Notes under the pieces: generated by a model
Databases searched by the model: none
The model's input: only the letters and a program-made list of their open reading frames with translations
Told to the model about the DNA's origin: nothing
Part shown: piece after piece, positions 5,749-11,372 of the stretch
How the letters are laid out: every line of letters starts with the position of its first letter
Numbering within the stretch: position 1 is the stretch's first letter
Made by a program: the position numbers and the translations under genes
Assembly (NCBI GenBank): GCA_938091715.1
Contig: CALKMT010000031.1
Span: 1 to 11,372, forward strand
Direction of reading: 5' to 3'
Source: an uncultured Litorivicinus sp.
Lineage (GTDB): Bacteria; Pseudomonadota; Gammaproteobacteria; Pseudomonadales; Litorivicinaceae
DNA: 11,372 nt

Positions 5749-5778
5749 AATTTAGCGCCGAAAGCGGCGCCATGCCAA
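5749..5778 (-). promoter_or_regulatory. putative sigma70 promoter for the bolA-side RNA
   Basis: On the minus strand, TTGGCA (5773-5778, five of six to consensus) is followed after 18 bases by TAAATT (5749-5754, four of six). This predicts transcription starting near 5742 and running toward the terminator and bolA. The spacer consists almost entirely of a GC-rich inverted repeat, which is unusual. Confidence 0.4.
5755..5770. repeat. GC-rich inverted repeat in the promoter spacer
   Basis: GCGCCG-AAAG-CGGCGC, a perfect 6-bp inverted repeat. It is not followed by a T tract on either strand, so it is not a terminator. It lies in the spacer of the putative minus promoter and 41 bases upstream of the aminotransferase start. 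Confidence 0.6.
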
Positions 5779-5811
5779 GCACAATAAACGAATAATTAGT
5801 CGCAGAGACGT

Positions 5812-6918
5812 ATGAAACTTACACAACAGATTCGCCGGGTAATGCCACCCCCCGTTAGCCTAGCCAACGCACTGCGGGCGCAGTGTCCGTCTCATATTGA
5901 CCTGTTAGACCTAAGCCAAGCGGTCCCGGGGTATCCCCCCTGCCAGCCGGTGATCAACGCAGGCGTGGCGGCATTGTGCGATCCAGCCACCCATAAATAT
6001 GCACCGGCCCTCGGCTTTGAGGCGCTGCGGGTCGCCCACGCCGAGGCCGAAGGGGTTCCCGTCGATCAGGTCGCCATCACCGCAGGCTGTAACCAAGCCT
6101 TTGCGGCCACCCTGCAATGCCTGGCCGAACGGGGGCGGTCTGTGCTGGTGCCCACTCCGTATTACTTCAATCACCAAATGACCCTAAGCATGCAAGGGTT
6201 TCAGGTCATCGAATGGCCCTGCCGCGAGGACATGGGCTTGGATTGGGAGGCCCTGCCGAATTTATTGCAACCCGATACCTGCGCCATCGTGCTGGTCAGC
6301 CCAAACAATCCCACGGGCTATGTCACCCCGGCGGATGACATCGCCCGGCTGCTGCGGGTGGCCGAGCAGCATGACTGCGCTTTGGTGTTGGACGAGACCT
6401 ACCGCGACTTCATCGACGCGGTCCAGCGGCCAACCACGATCGCAAGCGATCACCTGATCCGCCTGTACAGCTTTTCCAAGGCCTATGCGATTGCCGGTGA
6501 GCGTGTTGGCTCGGTGATTGCCGCCCCGGCGCTGATTCAACAGATCGAGAAAGTCATCGATTGCTGGGCCATCTGTGCCCCCAAAGTTGGCCAAATTATG
6601 GCCTTGGCTGGCATCGGCCATGCCGGGGACTGGTTATCCGACTGGCGCGAGCGAATTCAAGCCCGGGAGCGTCTGATGCTGAATGAATTGGCGGGGTTGG
6701 CGGGCTATCAGGTGGCGTCCAGCGGGGCGTATTTTGCCTGGTTGCGCTATCCCGGGGATCGATCCTCGACTGCCGAGGCGGAATACTGGATAAAAGAGCG
6801 CGGCATTCTGGCACTGCCCGCGGCGGTGTTTGGCTCGGCAGAAGCGGCCCTGCGGTTGGCCTTTGCCAACCTAGATGAGGCGGGTATTACTGAGCTGGGC
6901 CGTCGATTACGGGCTTGA
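5812..6918 (+). CDS. class I/II PLP-dependent aminotransferase, substrate unknown
   Basis: A 368-residue fold-type I enzyme, somewhat shorter than aspartate aminotransferase (about 395). Key residues are visible: the N-terminal TAGCNQAFAATL (90-101) is the PLP-phosphate glycine-rich turn; SPNNPTGYV holds N166; LVLDETY holds D194 and Y197; LYSFSKAYAIAGERVG holds the Schiff-base lysine K223 and phosphate-binding R231; and R348 (AALRLAFANL) sits where the carboxylate-binding arginine is expected. It belongs to the AspC/HisC/MalY-like superfamily, and the motifs do not identify its substrate. It differs clearly from the DapC in this window. The Shine-Dalgarno is weak (AGAGA, three bases before the ATG). 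It is transcribed alone, divergent from bolA, and its last 32 bases overlap the convergent amidase gene. Confidence 0.85.
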   Translation: MKLTQQIRRVMPPPVSLANALRAQCPSHIDLLDLSQAVPGYPPCQPVINAGVAALCDPATHKYAPALGFEALRVAHAEAEGVPVDQVAITAGCNQAFAATLQCLAERGRSVLVPTPYYFNHQMTLSMQGFQVIEWPCREDMGLDWEALPNLLQPDTCAIVLVSPNNPTGYVTPADDIARLLRVAEQHDCALVLDETYRDFIDAVQRPTTIASDHLIRLYSFSKAYAIAGERVGSVIAAPALIQQIEKVIDCWAICAPKVGQIMALAGIGHAGDWLSDWRERIQARERLMLNELAGLAGYQVASSGAYFAWLRYPGDRSSTAEAEYWIKERGILALPAAVFGSAEAALRLAFANLDEAGITELGRRLRA

Positions 6919-8095
6919 GCCGATCAAACAGACCCCACAAGGCTAAATCCTGTCCCAAAGCCCCAGCCAGGGTCACCGATACCGGGATCTGTGCCGACAA
7001 CGGCGCTGAAATAGCGCAGCCATCGGCCAGGTTAATGTACGCCGAGTTACGCAGCATGCGGGCGTTCCAGGCCACGAAATCCTCGGGGGCCTGAATCTGA
7101 GACAGACGTGGAGGCAGGTCCTGTAGGGTCGGCATCAAGACCCAGTGGTCTTGCCGCTCAAGCGCATACGCCTGACGCAGACGCTGTCGCGTCTCGTACA
7201 CCTGTTCAATGGCCATCTCGTCGTGCTCGCCCCCGGCCTGAATCCGCTGAGCCACTCGGGGATCCGTGACCGCCTGCAAGGGCGCGCCATTAAACTGTCG
7301 ATAGGCCTCGATGCCTGCCAACGGCGGCATGGCCAGGGCCTCGCGATACGCGATCTCGGAGGGCTGAATGTCGTGGATGATCTGATGACCCGCCTGTTCA
7401 AGGCGTTGCAAAAAGTCCTCAAACATCGCCGCCACGATGGGGTCGATTCCCAACTGGGCAAAGGCTGGCACCACGAAGCATTGCGGTCCCTGCACCGGCG
7501 GCACGGGGCCCCCTAGCATGGCCTGACTGGCCCGGCGCAAGGTGTTCGAATCCGCTGACATCAAGCCCGCCGAATCCAGTGACGTCGCCAGGGGCTGGCA
7601 GCCTTGCAGCGAGACCTGGCTGGCCGAGAACTTGATGCCGTACAGGCCATTACAGGCGGCCGGAATCCGGCAACTGCCGCCGGTGTCGGTGCCCAGGGCC
7701 AGATCGGCGAATCCTGCGGCGACCGCCAACGCCCCACCCCGGGTCGAGCCCCCAGCAATACGAGGCTCGGCATCTGGCGCCCAAAGCGACTGAGTGATCC
7801 CATAGTCAGGATTCTGTCCAATGCCAGAAAAGGCCAACTGGGTGCTGACGGTGTAGCCGTTCAGATCGGCGCCGGCGTCAATCAGACGCTGAACCGCATC
7901 GGCGTTTCGCTCTGCCGGCGGCAAGGCTTGGTTATTGAGTTGACTGGCAATGCGCGGCAGACCCTGGACGTCGTACAGATCCTTGATCGCAACGCTCAGG
8001 CCCGACAGCGGCCCGGACGTTTGGGCCGCCCGTTCAAACTGGCGGGTGTAGATATTCCCTGGCTGCGGCGCGAACCGACGGGACCAGGGGGTCAT
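6887..8095 (-). CDS. amidase-signature family hydrolase
   Basis: Serine hydrolase of the amidase signature family, which hydrolyses carboxamides. The 402-residue protein keeps the whole Ser-cisSer-Lys triad: K38 in VAIKDLYDV, cis-Ser S117 in GGSTRGGALA and nucleophile S141 in LGTDTGGSCRIPA. The 24-residue spacing between the serines matches characterised family members. The usual GGSSGGS is here GGSTRGG, so the residue after the cis-Ser and the following glycine differ. It is shorter than GatA (about 485), and no gatB or gatC is nearby, so a role in tRNA amidation is unlikely. The layout resembles the compact AMI1-type (indole-acetamide hydrolase-like) amidases, but the substrate is not predictable. 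No signal peptide is visible. The start overlaps the sthA stop by four bases (ATGA), so it is likely the last gene of the nqr/sth unit. Confidence 0.87.
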   Translation of the reverse strand: MTPWSRRFAPQPGNIYTRQFERAAQTSGPLSGLSVAIKDLYDVQGLPRIASQLNNQALPPAERNADAVQRLIDAGADLNGYTVSTQLAFSGIGQNPDYGITQSLWAPDAEPRIAGGSTRGGALAVAAGFADLALGTDTGGSCRIPAACNGLYGIKFSASQVSLQGCQPLATSLDSAGLMSADSNTLRRASQAMLGGPVPPVQGPQCFVVPAFAQLGIDPIVAAMFEDFLQRLEQAGHQIIHDIQPSEIAYREALAMPPLAGIEAYRQFNGAPLQAVTDPRVAQRIQAGGEHDEMAIEQVYETRQRLRQAYALERQDHWVLMPTLQDLPPRLSQIQAPEDFVAWNARMLRNSAYINLADGCAISAPLSAQIPVSVTLAGALGQDLALWGLFDRLKPVIDGPAQ

Positions 8096-9483
8096 AACAA
8101 GCGGTTTAACCCGTTCAGCGCCGCCACACGATAGGCTTCGGCCATGGTCGGGTAGTTAAAGGTGGTGTGCACAAAATACTTCAGGGTGTTGGCCTCGCCT
8201 GTTTGTTTCATGATGGCTTGGCCAATGTGCACGATTTCCGAGGCTTGGTCACCAAAACAGTGAATGCCCAGAATTTCCAGGGTGTCGCGATGGAACAGGA
8301 TTTTCAGCATGCCGACCGCCTCGCCCGTGATCTGGGCCCGGGCCAGGTCTTTGAAAAAGCTTTGACCGACCTCGTAGGGGATCTTTTTCTCGGTCAGCTC
8401 TTTTTCGCTAAGGCCGAGAGACGAGATTTCCGGAATGGTGTAAATGCCCGTGGGCACCTCGTCGACAAAGCGTGTGTCGTCCTGGTCCAGCAGCGCCGAG
8501 GCCACGTTTCGCCCCTGGTCATAGCTGGCACTGGCTAAACTTGGCCAACCGATCACATCACCGACGGCGAACACGCCGTCAACCGGTGTGCGATAGCTTT
8601 GGTCGACGTCCAATTGGCCCCGGCGGTTGGCCTCGAGGCCGATCGATTCCAAGGCTAGGCTGTCGGTGTTGCCGGTACGGCCGTTACACCACAGCACGGC
8701 ATCCGCCTTGACCCGTTTGCCGCTTTTTAGGTGCATGGTGACGTGGCGATCGTCGGCCTCGACCCGGTCGTACTCCTCGTTGTGGCGGATCAATACGCCA
8801 CGGTTACGCAGGTGATAGGACAGGGCGTCAGAAATCTCGTCATCCAAAAAGCTAAGCAGCCGATCCCGGGTATCGATCAAATCAACCTTGACCCCCAGGC
8901 CATTAAAGATCGAGGCGTATTCAGACCCGATCACGCCGGCGCCATAAATGATCATGGTGCGCGGCGTGTGGGACATGCTCAGGATGCTGTCGCTGTTGTA
9001 AATCCGTGGGTGATCAAAGTCGACATCCGCAGGCTGATAAGGCCGCGAGCCCGTGGCGATGACAATCTCGGCCGCGGTGACCAATTCCATCCCGTTTTCG
9101 TCGTGCACTCGCAGGGTGTTTTTGTCCTGAAACTCGGCCCGTCCGTGAATCACGCTGACTCGGTTGCGCGAGTAAAACTTGGCCCGCAAGGTGACCTGCT
9201 TGTCGATCACCCGGCGTGCCGCGTCCAGCACATTGGGGTATTTAAAGTACTTGGGCTCGCTGACCTCGCGGAACATCGGATTGTCGTTGTAATCCATGAT
9301 CTGCTTGACCGCGTGACGCAGGGTCTTGGAGGGGATGGTGCCCATGTGGGTGCAGTTGCCCCCCACGGTTGAGCGCTCATCGATGATAGCCACTCGCTTG
9401 CCGTGCTTGGTCGCCATCATGGCGGCACCCTCGCCCGCAGGCCCGGTGCCAATAACTAATACGTCGAAATCAAACCCTGACAT
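8092..9483 (-). CDS. sthA: soluble pyridine nucleotide transhydrogenase
   Basis: Cytoplasmic FAD flavoprotein that moves reducing equivalents between NADPH and NAD+, mostly reoxidising NADPH. The length of 463 residues matches E. coli SthA (466). The FAD-binding GTGPAGEGAAM is at residues 12-22, the ATG-type VIATGSRP motif at 141-148 and the NAD(P)-binding GAGVIGSEYA at 181-190. The redox-active CxxxxC of related dihydrolipoamide dehydrogenases is broken here: GGNCTHMGTIPSKTLRH has C44 but T49 in place of the second cysteine. That is diagnostic for SthA. The C-terminus HTTFNYPTMAEAYRVAALNG is also typical. A good Shine-Dalgarno (AAGGAA) precedes the ATG. It follows nqrM by eight bases and overlaps the amidase by four. 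Confidence 0.96.
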   Translation of the reverse strand: MSGFDFDVLVIGTGPAGEGAAMMATKHGKRVAIIDERSTVGGNCTHMGTIPSKTLRHAVKQIMDYNDNPMFREVSEPKYFKYPNVLDAARRVIDKQVTLRAKFYSRNRVSVIHGRAEFQDKNTLRVHDENGMELVTAAEIVIATGSRPYQPADVDFDHPRIYNSDSILSMSHTPRTMIIYGAGVIGSEYASIFNGLGVKVDLIDTRDRLLSFLDDEISDALSYHLRNRGVLIRHNEEYDRVEADDRHVTMHLKSGKRVKADAVLWCNGRTGNTDSLALESIGLEANRRGQLDVDQSYRTPVDGVFAVGDVIGWPSLASASYDQGRNVASALLDQDDTRFVDEVPTGIYTIPEISSLGLSEKELTEKKIPYEVGQSFFKDLARAQITGEAVGMLKILFHRDTLEILGIHCFGDQASEIVHIGQAIMKQTGEANTLKYFVHTTFNYPTMAEAYRVAALNGLNRLL

Positions 9484-9491
9484 TACTTTCC

Positions 9492-9731
9492 TTAGTGACG
9501 GCTGGCGTCGGTGAAACTGGCTTTACGTTTGACCGGAACCACACTTTTGGAGTCCTCGGTGGAATCGCACAGCGACGGATCATCGCCGCACAACGAGCAT
9601 TTCCCGCCGATCCCCAAACGAGCGGCCCCGCCGCAGGAGCCCGAGATGGGTTGGCGGCCAAAAATAACGCCCACGGCCATGCCCAACATGATGATGGCCA
9701 TCAGGCCGAATGCTAGAAACATCGTGCTCAT
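9492..9731 (-). CDS. nqrM: NQR maturation protein NqrM (DUF539)
   Basis: Small membrane protein needed for assembly of the Na+-translocating NADH:quinone reductase, thought to deliver iron to a cysteine-ligated centre in the complex. The 79-residue protein has one N-terminal helix (about 4-24, FLAFGLMAIIMLGMAVGVIF). The family hallmark GSCGG follows (C33), then a cysteine-rich segment KCSLCGDDPSLC (C45, C48, C55). C33 is, from memory, the residue reported as essential in Vibrio. The basic C-terminal tail (VKRKASF) is variable in the family. A GAGG Shine-Dalgarno sits seven bases before the ATG. The start overlaps the apbE stop by four bases, and sthA begins eight bases after its stop. Confidence 0.93.
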   Translation of the reverse strand: MSTMFLAFGLMAIIMLGMAVGVIFGRQPISGSCGGAARLGIGGKCSLCGDDPSLCDSTEDSKSVVPVKRKASFTDASRH

Positions 9732-10741
9732 TGTGCTGCCTCCAAATACGGCGCAAAGGCCGCGGTGTGTTGTGTCGACAAGCCCTGGGGCCCGCGCAAA
9801 ATAAAGTACGCCGCCAGATCCTGGGATTCGGCCAACTGCATGCCGGCCTGGGCGCCCATCACCAAGAGTGTCGTCGCCCAGCCGTCGGCCATGGCCGCCG
9901 AGGGGTGCAACACCGTGACGCTGCCCAGGTCGTGCTCGACCGGACGCCCGGTATCAGGATCCATGGCGTGGTGGAACTTTTGACCGGCGATCTCGCGATA
10001 GTTCCGATAGTCACCGCTGGTGGCGATCCCCACCCCGCTGACCTCGATCACCTGTTGCACCACTCGATCGTTCTCGACCGGCTTTTCGATCGCCACGCGC
10101 CAGGCACCCTGCTCACCCTTGTTGCCTGCGGCGCGCATCTCGCCGCCAATTTCTACCAGGTGATTGGGATAGCCCATGCTGGCCAAGTGATCCGCAATGA
10201 CATCGACGCCATGGCCCTTGGCAATGGCGGACAAGTCCAAACGACGATCCGCGCGCTTGGTCAATGCCGTGCCCTGCACTTGGATGGCTTCCCAGCCTAC
10301 CTGGCTGCGGGCGGCCTCGATTTCTGCATCGGTGGGCAAGCGGTCTTCGGTTTTTGGCGGACCAAATCCCCACAGATTCACCACCGGCCCGATGGTCGGG
10401 TCAAATTTACCGCCGCTTTGCTCGCTGATCCGCAGTGCCGCCTGGGTAATCCGGGCAAAGGGTGGGCTGACCTCGACGGTATAAGGCGCTGCCTGGCCGT
10501 TGAACAGACTGATTTCGCTGTCCTTTTGCCAGGTCGACATCTGATTGTTGACCTCGGCCAACAGGGCCTCGATCTGCCCCTGAGCCGCGCCAGAAACCGG
10601 AGAGTTCTCGGGGTGAGCGATCTTGACGCTCCAGGTGGTGCCCATGGTTTTACCGGTCAATTCGCTGACCAGTGTCTTGGGCTCGCCTGTGCATCCCACC
10701 AACAGCGCGCTGGCTGCCAATATACTAAGCAAAGCTTTCAT
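9728..10741 (-). CDS. apbE: FAD:protein FMN transferase, lipoprotein
   Basis: Periplasmic flavin transferase that uses FAD and Mg2+ to attach FMN covalently to threonines of NqrB and NqrC. From the ATG at 10741 it has 337 residues and starts with a lipoprotein signal peptide (MKALLSILAASALLVGC), with the lipobox LVGC and acylated C17. An upstream in-frame ATG at 10783 lies inside the nqrF terminator and would bury the signal peptide, so it is rejected. Family motifs are GKTMGTTWSVKI (30-41), FDPTIGPVVNLWGFGP (113-128), LDLSAIAKGHGVD (168-180), ATSGDYRNYR (240-249) and MADGWATTLLVMG (284-296); the latter holds the metal-binding D286. Placement directly after nqrF and before nqrM fits NQR maturation. 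It lies just after a terminator with no visible promoter. Confidence 0.95.
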   Translation of the reverse strand: MKALLSILAASALLVGCTGEPKTLVSELTGKTMGTTWSVKIAHPENSPVSGAAQGQIEALLAEVNNQMSTWQKDSEISLFNGQAAPYTVEVSPPFARITQAALRISEQSGGKFDPTIGPVVNLWGFGPPKTEDRLPTDAEIEAARSQVGWEAIQVQGTALTKRADRRLDLSAIAKGHGVDVIADHLASMGYPNHLVEIGGEMRAAGNKGEQGAWRVAIEKPVENDRVVQQVIEVSGVGIATSGDYRNYREIAGQKFHHAMDPDTGRPVEHDLGSVTVLHPSAAMADGWATTLLVMGAQAGMQLAESQDLAAYFILRGPQGLSTQHTAAFAPYLEAAQ

Positions 10742-10760
10742 TCGGATCTCGTGTGGTTGC

Positions 10761-10794
10761 CAAATAAACAAACCGCCGGGCAAAGCCGGCGGTT
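10761..10794 (-). terminator. intrinsic terminator after nqrF
   Basis: On the minus strand a perfect 9-bp stem (AACCGCCGG with CCGGCGGTT) closes a six-base loop and is followed by TGTTTATTTG. The stem is strong but the T tract is interrupted, so termination may be partial. It lies between the nqrF stop and the apbE start. Because only 19 bases remain before apbE, read-through probably supplies the apbE-nqrM-sthA-amidase transcript at reduced level. Confidence 0.75.
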
Positions 10795-10807
10795 GTCAGG
10801 GGTGGCC

Positions 10808-11372
10808 TTAGCCGCCAAAGTCATCCAACAGGATGTTTTCAGGCTCGACACCCATGTCTTCCAGCAGCTTGATAACCGCTGCGTTCATCATCGGCGGTCC
10901 ACACATGTAGTACTCGCAGTCCTCGGGGGCCGGGTGGTCCTTTAGGTATTGCTCGTACAACACATTGTGGATAAAGCCGGTCAGTCCGTCCCAGTTGTCC
11001 TCGGGTTGCGGGTCTGACAGGGCCAAATGCCAATCAAAGTTTTCGTTCTCGCTGGACAACAGGTTGTATTCGTCATCGTAGAAGACTTCCCGCAACGAGC
11101 GCGCGCCATACCAGAACGAGATCTTGCGCTTGGAGTTCAAACGCTTGAGCTGGTCAAAGATGTGCGAGCGCATGGGCGCCATGCCGGCACCGCCGCCGAT
11201 GTACACCATTTCCGCTTCCGTCTCCTTGATAAAGAATTCCCCGTAAGGGCCGGAGATGGTGACTTTGTCGCCTGGCTTTTGGTCGAACACAAACGACGAA
11301 CAAATGCCAGGGTTCACCTGCATCCAACCGTTGCGCGCGCGATCCCAAGGTGGCGTGGCAATCCGGATGTTG
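10808..11372 (-). CDS. nqrF: Na+-translocating NADH:quinone reductase subunit F, N-terminal part outside window
   Basis: Membrane-anchored subunit that accepts electrons from NADH through FAD and passes them to a [2Fe-2S] centre. It is the entry point of the sodium-pumping NQR complex. The C-terminal 187 or so codons are present and the frame stays open to the window edge; the full protein is usually about 407 residues. The visible part holds the end of the FAD domain (NIRIATPPWD, then GDKVTISGPYGEFFIK) and the ferredoxin-reductase-like NADH domain. That domain shows IGGGAGMAPMRSHIFDQLK, SFWYGARS, WDGLTGFIHNVLYEQYL, the cysteine motif YYMCGPPMM and the C-terminal LLDDFGG. All are close to the canonical NqrF sequence. 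The N-terminal helix, the 2Fe-2S ferredoxin domain and the FAD-contacting RxYS motif are outside the window. The methionine codon at 11323 is internal. Confidence 0.97.
   Translation of the reverse strand, partial: NIRIATPPWDRARNGWMQVNPGICSSFVFDQKPGDKVTISGPYGEFFIKETEAEMVYIGGGAGMAPMRSHIFDQLKRLNSKRKISFWYGARSLREVFYDDEYNLLSSENENFDWHLALSDPQPEDNWDGLTGFIHNVLYEQYLKDHPAPEDCEYYMCGPPMMNAAVIKLLEDMGVEPENILLDDFGG

Larger units (their letters stand above)
5555..5811. other. 257-base divergent intergenic region between bolA and aminotransferase
   Basis: This is the only sizeable non-coding stretch in the window. It holds the minus-strand promoter, palindrome, structured segment and terminator listed separately. 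On the plus strand, AATAAT (5791-5796) could be a -10 for the aminotransferase but has no good -35 at the right distance. No convincing protein-coding gene is present on either strand. Confidence 0.7.

Noticed and set aside
5706..5771. tRNA-like sequence: TAGCTCAGT resembling a D-arm and a hairpin ending in CCA
   Set aside because: The D-stem does not close, there is no proper anticodon arm and no T-arm GTTCGA motif, so it is not a tRNA gene.
8731..9372. A 213-codon plus-strand reading frame opposite sthA
   Set aside because: It is an antisense shadow of sthA produced by GC-biased codon use; there is no ribosome binding site or domain support.
10742..10783. Longer apbE start at 10783
   Set aside because: It would start inside the terminator hairpin and place 14 residues before an otherwise perfect lipoprotein signal peptide.
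9710..10945. A 411-codon plus-strand reading frame opposite apbE
   Set aside because: It is the antisense shadow of apbE, which has full family motifs; the plus-strand product is rich in His, Gly and Arg and has no recognisable domain.

Overview
This window looks like core chromosome from a gammaproteobacterium. The evidence is a Na+-translocating NADH:quinone reductase (NQR) locus followed by apbE, nqrM and sthA, a long-type DapD, a yffB-like gene beside dap genes, SlyX, BolA and TrhO. The GC content is fairly high. From memory, similar arrangements occur in Pseudomonas and in marine relatives (Oceanospirillales/Marinobacter-like lineages), but I cannot name the genus. I see no mobile elements, CRISPR arrays, tRNAs or rRNAs. 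Coding density is very high and many genes overlap by a few bases.

Left part (1-3593, + strand). A lysine/diaminopimelate cluster reads dapC (5' end outside the window), a yffB/arsC-like gene, dapD, dapE, then a small two-helix membrane protein. DapD, DapC and DapE are the three successive steps of the succinylase route to meso-diaminopimelate (lysine and peptidoglycan). The genes are spaced as one transcription unit.

Middle (3584-6918). A membrane-anchored cold-shock-domain protein (- strand) diverges from slyX (+). slyX meets trhO tail to tail. trhO is translationally coupled to bolA (both - strand). Between bolA and a divergent class I/II aminotransferase (+) lies a 257-base gap. On the minus strand this gap holds a plausible sigma70 promoter, a 13-base palindrome at the expected transcription start, several hairpins and a strong intrinsic terminator 32 bases before bolA. 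It is the best candidate here for something undescribed: a small RNA of about 155 nt, or an attenuating leader for bolA-trhO.

Right part (6887-11372, - strand). The order of transcription is nqrF (5' part outside), an intrinsic terminator, apbE, nqrM, sthA and an amidase-signature hydrolase. ApbE attaches FMN to Nqr subunits and NqrM matures the complex, so these genes serve respiratory sodium pumping. SthA balances NADH and NADPH. The amidase is coupled to sthA by a 4-base overlap, and its 3' end overlaps the aminotransferase's 3' end by 32 bases.

Most of the window is recognisable housekeeping content. The novelty candidates are the bolA-aminotransferase intergenic RNA, the membrane-tethered cold-shock protein, the small membrane protein after dapE, and the amidase attached to the nqr/sth unit.
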